NCBI RefSeq assembly: GCF_023073335.1 | Contig: NZ_JADPJG010000031.1 | Location: forward strand, 1-57,574 | Direction of reading: 5' to 3' | DNA from: Bradyrhizobium sp. 21 | Lineage (GTDB): Bacteria > Pseudomonadota > Alphaproteobacteria > Rhizobiales > Xanthobacteraceae | DNA: 57,574 bases | In this document: piece by piece, positions 35,773 through 44,397 of the stretch | Numbering within the stretch: position 1 is the first letter of the stretch | Layout: every line of letters starts with the position of its first letter | The notes under the pieces: model-generated | The model's database searches: none | What the model was told of the DNA's origin: nothing | What the model saw: only the letters and a program-made list of their open reading frames with translations | Position numbers and translations under genes: made by a program

Positions 35773-36381
35773 CTACTTGCTCTTCTTGCGAGGGCGCGCC
35801 GACTTGGCGCGCAGCCGCTCGAGCTGGCCCTTGGGCATGGACAGGCAGATCTCGCCGACCCACTCCAGTTTCACGCCGACGATCTGCTTGGCATTGAAGC
35901 TGCTGAGATTGACGACGGAGGGGGATTTGCCCCGCTCGATGGTCTTCAGATAGCGCTCGCCGGTCTTGAGCCGAACCACGGCCTCTTCGCCGTAGAAGCT
36001 CGACAGCGGGTGGCGCTGGTCCTTGTAGACCACGATCACGTCGCCGCTCTCGTATTTGGGCAGCATCGAATCGCCCACGATCTCGAATGCGATGGTCTCT
36101 TCCATGATCGGGAAGGGCAGCGCGATGTCGCCGAGACCCTCCGGGGGAACCTGCTCATAATCCGGCTCGATCACGGCACCCGCGCCGACGCGGCCCATGA
36201 TCGGCGCAAGATTGAGCTCGAGATATTCCATGATCGGAATGATTTCCGAGGCCTTCACCAGGCGTTCGCCGCCGAGGATCTCCGAGACCGCGCCGGGCCG
36301 CACGCCCATGGCTGCTGCCAGGCCGCCCTTGCTCTTGCCCGTCTTTTCCAGGCCCCGCTCGATCATTGCCGCGTCCAACAT
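35773..36381 (-). CDS. S24-family repressor, LexA/cI type
   Basis: A 202-residue regulator. Residues 1-55 form a helix-turn-helix (GGLAAAMGVRPGAVSEI region). Residues 90-190 are a peptidase S24 domain with nucleophile Ser105 (VGDSMLPKYESGD) and a candidate general-base Lys146. A VGAGAV segment at 65-70 provides an Ala67-Gly68 bond of the kind cleaved in LexA/cI proteins. The ATG at 36381 is preceded by GAGGGAAT. Four TTCCG-N5-CGGAA-like repeats flank the gene, including one in its own promoter, arguing for autorepression and control of both neighbours. A canonical LexA role is unlikely because the operator differs from the alphaproteobacterial GAAC-N7-GAAC box. Confidence 0.85.
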   Translation of the reverse strand: MLDAAMIERGLEKTGKSKGGLAAAMGVRPGAVSEILGGERLVKASEIIPIMEYLELNLAPIMGRVGAGAVIEPDYEQVPPEGLGDIALPFPIMEETIAFEIVGDSMLPKYESGDVIVVYKDQRHPLSSFYGEEAVVRLKTGERYLKTIERGKSPSVVNLSSFNAKQIVGVKLEWVGEICLSMPKGQLERLRAKSARPRKKSK

Positions 36382-36419
36382 GGTGATTCCCTCGATTGTC
36401 CATCGTTCCGCCTCTTGTA

Positions 36420-36434
36420 ATCCGAAATTCGGAA
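36420..36434. promoter_or_regulatory. Operator-like repeat in the repressor promoter
   Basis: ATCCGAAATTCGGAA contains the 13-base palindrome TCCGAAATTCGGA (36421-36433). On the minus strand it lies between a TTGCAT-like -35 and a TTACAA-like -10 box upstream of the S24 repressor gene, consistent with autoregulation. Confidence 0.65.
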
Positions 36435-36476
36435 TTGATGCAATTATGAATATCAGAAATATTGCTTGACACCAAC

Positions 36477-36491
36477 TTCGGAATACCGGAA
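36477..36491. promoter_or_regulatory. Operator-like repeat in the gcrA-like promoter
   Basis: TTCGGAATACCGGAA lies immediately after a TTGACA -35 box (36466-36471) and overlaps the spacer and -10 area of the plus-strand promoter driving the GcrA-like gene at 36548. Confidence 0.65.
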
Positions 36492-36547
36492 TGTGAACTC
36501 CGCCTCGCGATCGTGCGATCGGAGGGGGCATATCACAGGACAGCAAT

Positions 36548-37075
36548 ATGGAACCGGGCCATTGGCCGTCGGAGCACTCCGACGCGCTTCGCGACTATTT
36601 TCTCAAGGGGATGTCTTACGCGGACATCGGAAGACAGATTAACGCAAGGTTTGGAACGGCTTACACGCGCAACGCTGTGGCCGGCCGCGCCAAACGGCTC
36701 GGGCTGATCGTGCAGGTGCGGGTGACGAGTCCGTCGATCGTGCCGACGTCGCCGTCTGGAGCCTGTCTCATCCTCCCGCACCGTCCTGCGTCACTGAACC
36801 TGCCGCCGAAATCCGCGCTGAAGCCGGCCGCGCCGGTCAAGTTGCGCTGCGTCGGCGTCCAGCCGCGCCTGGTCCCGTTGGTCGAACTCGCTCGCGACGA
36901 CTGCCGCTATCCCTACGGCGGCGACAAGGACGGGGAGGCGATTACCTTCTGCGGCCATCCGCGCCAGCCCGGCTCGAGCTATTGCGCGCCGCATGCGCGC
37001 CTGACGTGCCGCGCTGGAGCTGGGGCCGCCCGCCTTGCCGGTCCCGTCGTGCTGAGGCTGGTCTCTGCAGCCTGA
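36548..37075 (+). CDS. GcrA-like cell cycle regulator
   Basis: A 175-residue protein with the two-part GcrA pattern. The N-terminal helix-turn-helix begins with WPSEHSDALRDYFLKGMSY and ends in RNAVAGRAKRLGL (residues 6-52), and the C-terminal part has the CRYP...FCGHPRQPGSSYCAPH segment (residues 119-150). GcrA binds sigma-70 at methylated GANTC promoters in alphaproteobacteria. This copy is probably a paralogue rather than the housekeeping GcrA, because it lies in a module with a phage-type repressor and an operator in its promoter. It is divergent from the repressor and followed after 46 bases by a DUF6456-like gene. Confidence 0.82.
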   Translation: MEPGHWPSEHSDALRDYFLKGMSYADIGRQINARFGTAYTRNAVAGRAKRLGLIVQVRVTSPSIVPTSPSGACLILPHRPASLNLPPKSALKPAAPVKLRCVGVQPRLVPLVELARDDCRYPYGGDKDGEAITFCGHPRQPGSSYCAPHARLTCRAGAGAARLAGPVVLRLVSAA

Positions 37076-37121
37076 CCTCACGGTCACCCGTTCGATCGTC
37101 AATTTCGCAAGGAGTATCCGA

Positions 37122-37697
37122 GTGGCGCGTGCCCGACGCAACAAGTCCTATAAGTTGACGAAGATCCACGACCGGCGCTCGCGCGAGGTGCCGTTCAATG
37201 CGGAGGTGGCGGAAGTCGAGGTCGACAATCCGCTGGCGCTCGACCCCGGAGAGAAGATCATGGCCGTGCGGTCGGTCCGCAGCGATCCGCTCGGCCGGCT
37301 GCACGCCCACCATCAGATCGACGAGGCGCAATATCGCGGCGGACGCGCCTTCCAGAACGATTGGGAGAGGGCCGAGCGGGGCCCCCAGGCGATGGATCCG
37401 ACCCGCGAATATGTCGATGGCGCGCGCACGCGAGAGCCCGTCACCGAGAGCCAGCGCCAGGCGGTGCTGCGGCTGAACCGGGTCGAGCGCGAACTCGGCA
37501 CCGACGGCGCCGCGCTGGTACACGACGTGTTGGTGCTGGGCCTGACCATGGACGAGATCGGCCAGCGTCGCGCCGTCCGTACCCAGCGCTGGAACGACTA
37601 TTTTGCGCGGCGTTTTCGTGAATGCCTGGACCGGTTGGCGCTGATCTATGGCTTTGCGACGGAAACGGGGACACTGCGTGCAGGGCAGCGCAGATGA
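37122..37697 (+). CDS. DUF6456-like protein
   Basis: A 191-residue basic protein. The C-terminal part (residues 110-185) resembles the DUF6456 helical region: an LNRVERELGTDGAALVHDV segment, a helix-turn-helix-like LTMDEIGQRRAVRTQRW and a final LDRLALIYG segment. The helix-turn-helix resemblance suggests DNA binding, possibly as a sigma-like or phage regulatory protein. Translation starts at GTG 37122 after AAGGAG. It lies 46 bases after the GcrA-like gene and is likely cotranscribed. The function is unknown. Confidence 0.7.
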   Translation: MARARRNKSYKLTKIHDRRSREVPFNAEVAEVEVDNPLALDPGEKIMAVRSVRSDPLGRLHAHHQIDEAQYRGGRAFQNDWERAERGPQAMDPTREYVDGARTREPVTESQRQAVLRLNRVERELGTDGAALVHDVLVLGLTMDEIGQRRAVRTQRWNDYFARRFRECLDRLALIYGFATETGTLRAGQRR

Positions 37698-37743
37698 CAA
37701 CGGCGCTCGTGCGGTCTCGGTCGCCGCCGTGCCAGTCTGCTGC

Positions 37744-38100
37744 TCAGGGATGCGGCAGGATCTGGTAGGGCGTGGTGTAGGGCTCGACGCGGAGCGAGGC
37801 GTTGGCCAAGAGCCCGATCCTGGCAGTCGGCGCCTGCTGCAATTCCCCGTTCGGACCGCGATGCACGTTGTATTGCCAGACGGTGAGATCACCCTTCTGC
37901 ACGAGAGCGTGTGCAATCGCGCTTGCATCATTGCCGCCGAGCGCCTGAAGCTCCTCCGCCGACAATCCGACGACGATTTCGTCCTTGATGGTGACGATCT
38001 TGAACAGGTTCATCCTGGTCTCCTGCGCCCATGCGCCTTGTATCGAGAGGGTGAGAAGCGCGACTGCGGCGCCCTTGATGAGATCGCAGCGAGAAAGCAT
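37744..38100 (-). CDS. Exported hypothetical protein
   Basis: A 118-residue protein with a signal peptide in residues 1-25 (hydrophobic core around 10-20, AWAQ cleavage region) and a compact mature domain without Cys. AAGGA precedes the ATG at 38100. It is convergent with the DUF6456-like gene. No family recognised; probably periplasmic. Confidence 0.65.
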   Translation of the reverse strand: MLSRCDLIKGAAVALLTLSIQGAWAQETRMNLFKIVTIKDEIVVGLSAEELQALGGNDASAIAHALVQKGDLTVWQYNVHRGPNGELQQAPTARIGLLANASLRVEPYTTPYQILPHP

Positions 38101-38288
38101 GCCGTCGTCCTTTGGTGCTGGCGCGCGCCCGAATCGATCAGCCTATCGGCCATGGCGCCCGCGATCTGCGTGACTGTTTCGCAACCGCTTTGTCGTTCGC
38201 GCCTCAACACCGGTTCACGGCTGGCCGCCCGATGAACCCTGATGCGAAGAGCCGCGTCCAATTCCAACAGCTCGAGGGGACGGATCAG

Positions 38289-38753
38289 ATGAAATTCACC
38301 GGCACAGTTTGCGTCCTCATGTCTCTTGGCGCAGCAGACACCGCCATGGCTGCCGATCCGTTCTACATCGGCAACTGGACCTTCACGAGCGCCGTGGCGG
38401 CGCCATGGGCCGATCCGCAACGCAAGCCTGACGACACCGAGCGGGCGCGGCTGATGGGAAAGGCGGTTGCCTTCAAGCCGAGAGAGATTTCAGGACCCGG
38501 TCCCCTTGCCTGCGGAAGGCCGCAGTACAAGGTCACGGATTATGGCCCCGCCATGATCTTCCAGGGTGCATTCGACGAGATGCGGCGTGCCGACAAAAAG
38601 GTCGATCCCAAGGCGCTTGCCGCCTCGCTCGGCTTCGCAGATGCCCCGATCCGGACGCTGGAGACCGGCTGTGAGATCGACGTTCATTTCGTCGACGATA
38701 CAACCGCCGAGATCGGACTCAACAATTACGTGTATACGCTGAAGAAGCACTAG
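38289..38753 (+). CDS. Exported hypothetical protein
   Basis: A 154-residue protein with a signal peptide (residues 1-22, ending AMA before ADPFYIGNW) and a mature domain beginning with a lipocalin-like YIGNWTFTSAV segment. The two Cys residues in the mature part (GPLACGRP and TGCEID) could form a disulfide. GAGGGGAC precedes the ATG at 38289. An upstream in-frame ATG at 38232 would add a non-hydrophobic leader and was rejected. The function is unknown. Confidence 0.68.
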   Translation: MKFTGTVCVLMSLGAADTAMAADPFYIGNWTFTSAVAAPWADPQRKPDDTERARLMGKAVAFKPREISGPGPLACGRPQYKVTDYGPAMIFQGAFDEMRRADKKVDPKALAASLGFADAPIRTLETGCEIDVHFVDDTTAEIGLNNYVYTLKKH

Positions 38754-39143
38754 TTGGCGCCCGCCAATGTCCATTCACATCTGAAACAAGGCAGATGCAG
38801 CGCCGATTGACTGCGATCGAGGCCGGGACACGTGATTGTTGACGCTTCTTGACGCAGGTGGGTGACGGCGGGCCATATTCCTGTTATCCGGAATTGCCGT
38901 AGCGCGATGCAGACGAAGCATCGCTACGTCAACCGTCGGGCTTGCCGGAGGGGTTGTTCCTTGGCATAATTGCAACCTGTTCGGTTGGGGCTGTCCGTTC
39001 GGACATGTTGCTCAGTGTGCTAACCCGCCGGGGCTCCCCGGCCGAGAGCTCGCCGTCGCCATGGCATCCGGTTATGGCGTTCGGTTCTCGAGTTGGGACC
39101 TCGATGTCGGATCACGTAGGCCGATGCTTGTCATAGGTGCGAG
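38754..39143. other. 390-base intergenic region without a gene
   Basis: No convincing reading frame. It contains a tandem TTGACGC pair near 38838-38855 and an imperfect hairpin at 38898-38931 (CGTAGCG...GCATCGCTACG). It presumably carries the promoter of the small gene at 39144. Confidence 0.4.
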
Positions 39144-39329
39144 ATGAAAAACCTCAATTTCGCGGCTGAACTGCACCTCAAGCTCGGCGCGCCGGCAAGC
39201 AGCACCGTTGAAAGCCTGCGCCTGCTCCGTGCGTTTCTGAAGCTCGCGCCCCGGCAGCGTTTCGAGGTCATCAAACTGGTCGAAGACCTCGCCATCGAAG
39301 AAACCCTTCCCGCCCCCCCCCTCTCTTAA
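39144..39329 (+). CDS. Small helical hypothetical protein
   Basis: A 61-residue protein, mostly helical with Leu-rich heptad-like spacing (residues 5-55) and a Pro-rich end. A weak AGGTGCGAG ribosome site precedes the ATG. No family recognised. It is 141 bases upstream of the phasin gene. Confidence 0.5.
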   Translation: MKNLNFAAELHLKLGAPASSTVESLRLLRAFLKLAPRQRFEVIKLVEDLAIEETLPAPPLS

Positions 39330-39470
39330 GCCTGGCTGCGCGCCGGCCTCAAGCCTTGACCTTCGTTTTCCTGCCGGAAGCGGCCGCCCGGCGACGTTTG
39401 CCCCGGCTGGACGCTGGAAGGCGATCCGGCAAGTGTGGTATTCAGTTCAGAAAAAGGGAGGAGTGCGACC

Positions 39471-39812
39471 ATGATCGAACCGAAGCTCGAAGTTCCGGCC
39501 GAACTGCGCGACCTGGCCGAGAAGACGATTGACCAGGCGGAAAAGGCATTCGGCATGTTTTTCGAAGCCGCCACCAAATCGATGACGACCGTTCCGGGCG
39601 CGGGGGCGGAGGTGTCGAAGCAGGCGCTCGCTTTCACGGAGCAGAACATGAAGTCGGCATTCGAGCATGCTCGCAAGCTCGTTCATGCCACCGACCTTCA
39701 GGAGGCGATGCGAATCCAATCGGATTTCCTGCGCAGCCAGTTCACCAGCGCCGGAGACCACATGCGCCAGATGACCGGCAGTCTCATGCAGCCGGGCAAG
39801 GGCAAGTCTTGA
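39471..39812 (+). CDS. Phasin family protein
   Basis: A 113-residue helical protein of the phasin group: the EVPAELRDLAEKTIDQAEKA opening and the MTTVPGAGAEVSKQALAFTEQN segment are typical, with continuous amphipathic helices and no signal peptide. Phasins coat polyhydroxybutyrate granules and limit their size. GGGAGGAG precedes the ATG at 39471. A strong terminator follows within 30 bases of the stop, so it is monocistronic or the end of a short operon. Confidence 0.85.
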   Translation: MIEPKLEVPAELRDLAEKTIDQAEKAFGMFFEAATKSMTTVPGAGAEVSKQALAFTEQNMKSAFEHARKLVHATDLQEAMRIQSDFLRSQFTSAGDHMRQMTGSLMQPGKGKS

Positions 39813-39840
39813 TCGCTGGTGTGTAGGCTGTGCCCAAATC

Positions 39841-39880
39841 TGCTGATCCCTGTCGGTCCTCCGGCAGGGATCAGCATTTT
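39841..39880 (+). terminator. Rho-independent terminator after the phasin gene
   Basis: A 16-base nearly perfect stem, TGCTGATCCCTGTCGG with CCGGCAGGGATCAGCA (39841-39876), has a 4-base loop, one mismatch-type pair, and is followed by TTTTG. It lies 29 bases after the phasin stop. Confidence 0.82.
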
Positions 39881-40158
39881 GTGGCACTCGCGCGAAGCCG
39901 TGCTCATCCGCAACACGAGCCCGGAAATTGCAAGAGGTCGATGCGGACGATGATCGATCGCAGCAGCCTGCGGGCCGAACGATAGAGATGCCGCGCGAAT
40001 CTCGGCATCCTTGCCGCGGGCAGGCCAAAGCTTGCCGTATCAAGACTTTTCGTATCTGGGCTTTCGATGGAGTGCGACACGTGCCTCTCCGAAATGGTGA
40101 GGTCCTTCCTATCGTGGCCGGCCTGGGCCAGCCTTGATCTGCCGCAAAGGAGTCGCGG
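39881..40158. other. Intergenic region, nothing recognised
   Basis: Between the phasin terminator and the convergent alpha/beta hydrolase stop. No convincing gene, promoter or repeat was seen on either strand. Confidence 0.4.
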
Positions 40159-40989
40159 CTAATAGTCGCCGGGGTTCATGATCATCGGGCTTCTCGTATC
40201 GGCCGGCGCGAGCGCGCTGCTGGCACTGTCACGCAGGAAGCGGTCGAGTGTCGCCTGGATTTTCTCCTTGACCGCGTCGGGACCGCGATCGCTCATCTCG
40301 GTGTGCTGCGCGCCGGTATGGACGATGTCGATGCCAAGCGCCTTCGCCTCCTCAGGTGTTGGAAGCACGCCGGGATCGGTCTGGAAATGCGGATCCTTGG
40401 AGCGAAACGACAGGATCTTCATGTTGTCGCTGAGTACGAAGGGCACGCGCAGATTGTCGAGCGTGATCACTTTCGACACCAGCTCCGGATGCTGATGGGC
40501 GACATACATGGAGACGTCGCCGCCATTGGAATGCCCAACGAGAGTGACGTGGTCGTAGTCGGTGTTCTCCTGCCGTTTCTTCAGTTCGCCCAGGGTGAAG
40601 AGGATATTGGCCTCGCAGCGTATGTAGACCTCGCGCCGGCCGACATATTGCTGGCCGACATGGGTCATCAGTGGCGGATCGCTGGGCAGGTCCTGCTGGA
40701 TGCTGGCAACGAGATAGCCGCGCGCCGCGAGCACGTTGGCGAGGAAGGAATACTCGGTGGCCTTGACGGTGTTGCCGTTGCTGATGATGGCAAGCGGAAG
40801 CTTCCACAGGCCGAGATTGGCCTTGGTCTCGTAGTCGCGCCGCACCGCGACCTCGATCGTAATCGGCCGCTGGCGCGAGGCGTCGAACAGGGTCAAAACC
40901 TCATGGCGGATCGCGAACCGGCTGACGACGAAATACTGGCCGACGCCGATCACGCAAAGAAACGCCAGAACTGCAAACACCCTTTTCAT
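40159..40989 (-). CDS. Alpha/beta hydrolase, exported or membrane-anchored
   Basis: A 276-residue hydrolase with an N-terminal hydrophobic segment (residues 4-24) acting as a signal or anchor. The nucleophile elbow is GHSNGG near residue 150, with a candidate Asp near 205 and His near 225 (TGAQHTEM). The overall layout resembles secreted alpha/beta-hydrolase or dienelactone hydrolase-like esterases. No cofactor motif. It is on the same strand as, and 150 bases after, the TpsB-like gene. The substrate is unknown. Confidence 0.8.
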   Translation of the reverse strand: MKRVFAVLAFLCVIGVGQYFVVSRFAIRHEVLTLFDASRQRPITIEVAVRRDYETKANLGLWKLPLAIISNGNTVKATEYSFLANVLAARGYLVASIQQDLPSDPPLMTHVGQQYVGRREVYIRCEANILFTLGELKKRQENTDYDHVTLVGHSNGGDVSMYVAHQHPELVSKVITLDNLRVPFVLSDNMKILSFRSKDPHFQTDPGVLPTPEEAKALGIDIVHTGAQHTEMSDRGPDAVKEKIQATLDRFLRDSASSALAPADTRSPMIMNPGDY

Positions 40990-41139
40990 GGACCGGTCTC
41001 AAATCACTATCGGCTGAACATGGTCATCGGAAGCTCCCGGATCGAGCGATCGTGAGCAGGCTACGGGATTAAATTTAGGCAAGTCTGTGAGGAGGGCCGC
41101 AAAAGGGCCGCAAGGCATGCAGCGAAGAAGGCCGCTCGG

Positions 41140-42936
41140 CTAGAGGCAGCCGCCCTTGCCGCGTTCGGGGCAGAGCCGGAATGCGCTCGACAGTGTGAAC
41201 AGGAAGCGCGGGCTGCGGCGCTCGTTGTCGGGCGCCCGGTAGCTCAACGGGACGGCCACGCCGAGATCGGCCTGGAAATCGTCCGGCAGAAAGAATCGCA
41301 CGCCCGCCCCGGCAGAGGTCAACGCCAAGCCGTCGTTCAGGCGGTAACCGTCGTTCCAGACTGCGCCGGCGTCGCCAAAGGCGTAAAGCTGATAGCCGGT
41401 CCAGTAGCGGAAATTGAGCTTCTGGTCGAAGCGCAGTTCGAGTGAGCCGGCAAGACCGTTGTCGCCGCTGATCTCAGCCGCGCCATAGCCCCGGCCGAAG
41501 GCAGCGCCGCCGAGATAGAATTGCTGCGAGGTGAACAGCGGCCGCGACGCCGTCTGGCTCGCAGCGGAGAGCTTGAACGACCAAATGTCATTGAATGTCT
41601 GGTAGCGCGTGAACCAGAGGTTCAGCACCGAGAAGTTCGATGACGCACCGTCACGCGACAAAAGATCATCGTCGAAATGCGAGGCGCCGAAAATGTCGAG
41701 GCCCTGTCGATAGGACAGCGTCGCGAAATTGGTGCCGCCGAAATGATCCTGGACCCGGTAATCGGCGCTCAGGCTCGCGGTCCTGATGTGGTCGTTGTAC
41801 CAAGGGCCGTAAAGGTCATGTTCGGACACATTGCTGAAGGTCGTCGCCGCAGTCAGGGTCAGCGAGGAGGATTGCGACTGCAACGGGACGATGCTGGCAC
41901 GCAGCTCGAACGCTTCGGTCGTGGTGATGTCGCTGTCGAGGCGGCGGGCATCGCCCGGCCGCACCGCGCTGTACAGGACGGACCCGCCGAGACGCACGCC
42001 GTCGACGCCGACGGGCGCGTCATAGGACAGCCGTGCGAAGCCGAGCTCGCGCGGGTCGTTGGCAATGGTGGATAGATTGACGGCCAGCGTGTCGCCGGGC
42101 GTGAGGTAGGAGTTGAACGCGCCGGTCGCGTAGGTCTGCCACGGGCCGACTGAGGACGAGCCGAGATTGTCCAGGCCGAACGACGAGAAGACGTGCCAGG
42201 TCTTCAAATAGACGATGAGGCGGAAGCGGCCGGTCGAACCGCCGATCTCCTCCAGCGCAGTATCGGTGATCCTGACGCCCGGCCTGCCGTTGATGAGGAA
42301 AAGTTGACGTTCCAGCGTTGCCAGGCGTGACGGTTGCTCCGCCAGAACGGGCCCAAGCATCGGTCTCACGCCGAACTGCTCGGCGCCGTCGCCTTTCAAC
42401 TCGGCCTGCACGATGGCGCCTTCGACCACCTGAATCCGGACCAGGCCGTCGGCAATGTCCTGCGGCGGCACGATCGCCCGGCTCAGGTGAAATCCATCGG
42501 CGCGGTAGAGATCGCTGATCGCGCCGGCAATCACGGCGAGATCCGCTTGCGAAACCTTCTTGCCGACATAGGGCTGGTAGACCGCGGCGATGCGATCGGG
42601 GGAGACGGCCTGGGCTCCGCTGACTTGGATGCTGCGCAGCACGAACTGCGGCTTGGTATCGCCGCCGGTATTGGGCTGGCCGACTGTCGGTCGCCTGACC
42701 GGAGGACGGCCCAGCGATTCCCGCTCGGCTTGGTTTTCAAAATATTTCTCGGGCTGGCGCGGATCGAAGCCCGGCTGGTTCGCCTGTTGTGCGAAAGCGG
42801 GGGAAACTCCCGCAAAAGTCGGCACCAACAGCACCAATGCGGTAAGGAGATGCCGTTTCTCAACGCGCGCAACGAGTCTTTCCCCGTAGTTTGACGGAGA
42901 AGTGCCCGTGAGACGGTAAGAATTCGTTAGCCGCAT
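41140..42936 (-). CDS. TpsB/FhaC-family outer-membrane transporter
   Basis: A 598-residue two-partner-secretion transporter of the ShlB/FhaC/HecB family. An unusually long N-terminal leader contains the signal hydrophobic core at about residues 29-48. It is followed by a POTRA domain (residues 98-176, with VVEGAI at its end) and a 16-strand barrel with the FGRGYGAAEISGD loop motif near 475. It would move a large exoprotein across the outer membrane. No TpsA exoprotein gene is in the window. It is divergent from the FecR-domain gene across a 130-base AT-rich promoter region. Confidence 0.88.
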   Translation of the reverse strand: MRLTNSYRLTGTSPSNYGERLVARVEKRHLLTALVLLVPTFAGVSPAFAQQANQPGFDPRQPEKYFENQAERESLGRPPVRRPTVGQPNTGGDTKPQFVLRSIQVSGAQAVSPDRIAAVYQPYVGKKVSQADLAVIAGAISDLYRADGFHLSRAIVPPQDIADGLVRIQVVEGAIVQAELKGDGAEQFGVRPMLGPVLAEQPSRLATLERQLFLINGRPGVRITDTALEEIGGSTGRFRLIVYLKTWHVFSSFGLDNLGSSSVGPWQTYATGAFNSYLTPGDTLAVNLSTIANDPRELGFARLSYDAPVGVDGVRLGGSVLYSAVRPGDARRLDSDITTTEAFELRASIVPLQSQSSSLTLTAATTFSNVSEHDLYGPWYNDHIRTASLSADYRVQDHFGGTNFATLSYRQGLDIFGASHFDDDLLSRDGASSNFSVLNLWFTRYQTFNDIWSFKLSAASQTASRPLFTSQQFYLGGAAFGRGYGAAEISGDNGLAGSLELRFDQKLNFRYWTGYQLYAFGDAGAVWNDGYRLNDGLALTSAGAGVRFFLPDDFQADLGVAVPLSYRAPDNERRSPRFLFTLSSAFRLCPERGKGGCL

Positions 42937-43066
42937 GATTTTTCATAGTTTTTTATGGTCAATGAACCGTTAATGCGACGGCTCCGCTATCCGCTTTCCG
43001 CTAATCCTATGTTGAGTGATTTCGGATACCCCTCAGATCGGCTGTAACGCGGACTGAGGAATCGTC

Positions 43067-44338
43067 ATGCTGGGCAAAATTGGAATGCGGCGCGCCGTCG
43101 TGGCTGCGCTGATCCTGGGATCGGCCTCCGGCGCATCCGCCGCGGACGATGGCGTCTGGTCGGTCGGCAAGGCCACCGGCGAGGTCTGGGTCGCCACCAA
43201 CGGCGCCCAGCAAATATCGTTGACGCAGCAGGAGGCGCTCAAGCCCGGCGATACCATTCGCACCGGACGTAACGGGCGCGTCCTGCTCGTCCGCGGCGAG
43301 GAAACCATCCTGATCTCTCCCAACTCGGTGGTCGGCTTGCCGACCGAGAGCAAGGAGGGTCTCTCGACCACCATCATCCAGCAGGCAGGTTCGATCCTGC
43401 TCGAGGTCGAAAAGCGCAACGTCAAGCATTTCGAGGTCGAGACGCCCTATCTCGCCGCCGTGGTCAAGGGCACGCAGTTCAGCGTCACCGTGGGCGCGGG
43501 CAGCACCAAGGTCGGCGTGCTCCGCGGCCAGGTCGAGGTCTCCGATTTCAAGACGGGACAGATCGCCCAGGTGCTGCCGGGACAAGCCGCCACCGTCTTC
43601 GCGCACGGCAAGCCCGGCCTCAGCCTGAGCGGCGCCGGGACGTTCAATCCGATCGAGCATGGCAAGCCGCGCGCCTCGACGATCGAGCGCGTCCCCGTGC
43701 CGAAATCGGGCCTGTCCGCCCCGCGCAACGCCGCGAACGGCCACGCGATCCATGCGCTCGGTCCGATCGACAAGGGTACGAAGGCGGCCGCCGCGCCGAA
43801 GCCATCGCATCAGGCCGCAGGAGGTCACCTTTCCAAGGCCGGCGGCTCCAAGGCTGGCGTCGTGCGCATCTCGAGCTCGCTCGGCGAGGTCAAGCTGAAC
43901 TTCCACAAGGTCACGAATGGTCTCGCCCATGGCGCCGTTGCTCCCGGACAGGTGCGCAACGCGAACGCCAGCACCGAAACGGTCTGGGGCGATACGAAGG
44001 CGAGCACGACATCATCCAACGGCGCCGTCCAGACAGCGGTCACGACAAGCAGCGGCGTGACCGCTGGCAGCACCAGCTCGACGGGTGCGAGCGCGGCAAT
44101 AGCCGCGGCGACAGCCGGGTCATCCAGCGACAGCTCCGGGACCAGCAGCGGCAAGTCCGGCGGCAACGGCAATTCCGGCAACGGGAATTCCGGCAACGGC
44201 AACAAGGACAACAACGGCAACGGCAACGGCAACAGTGCCACCGGTAACGGCAAGGGCAACAACGGCAACGGCAACGGGAATGGCGGCGGCAACGGCAGCA
44301 ATGGTCATGGCAATGCCTACGGCCACAACAAGCACTAA
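43067..44338 (+). CDS. FecR-domain exported protein with Gly/Asn-rich tail
   Basis: A 423-residue exported protein. The signal peptide covers residues 1-26 and the FecR domain roughly 45-160, with a PYLAAVVKGTQFSV-type core. A middle Ala/Ser/Thr-rich region follows, and the last 60 residues are low-complexity Gly/Asn repeats (GNGNSGNGN type) ending in an HKH-type end. In FecR sigma-regulators the domain is periplasmic, but this protein has no sigma partner; FecR domains also occur in secreted scaffold proteins beside CHASE2 genes. The downstream gene starts 59 bases after its stop, so the two are probably cotranscribed. Confidence 0.82.
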   Translation: MLGKIGMRRAVVAALILGSASGASAADDGVWSVGKATGEVWVATNGAQQISLTQQEALKPGDTIRTGRNGRVLLVRGEETILISPNSVVGLPTESKEGLSTTIIQQAGSILLEVEKRNVKHFEVETPYLAAVVKGTQFSVTVGAGSTKVGVLRGQVEVSDFKTGQIAQVLPGQAATVFAHGKPGLSLSGAGTFNPIEHGKPRASTIERVPVPKSGLSAPRNAANGHAIHALGPIDKGTKAAAAPKPSHQAAGGHLSKAGGSKAGVVRISSSLGEVKLNFHKVTNGLAHGAVAPGQVRNANASTETVWGDTKASTTSSNGAVQTAVTTSSGVTAGSTSSTGASAAIAAATAGSSSDSSGTSSGKSGGNGNSGNGNSGNGNKDNNGNGNGNSATGNGKGNNGNGNGNGGGNGSNGHGNAYGHNKH

Positions 44339-44397
44339 GGCGATGTCCTAGGGGATGAGGGGGCGCACCCGCCGACGCGGGTGCGCGGGAGGATCGG

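Noticed and set aside
39350..39430. A short minus-strand frame ending in a Lys/Arg/Ala-rich sequence, like a histone- or phasin-type C-terminus
   Set aside because: An upstream stop leaves only about 30 codons without a start; it may be a gene remnant, but the evidence is too thin.
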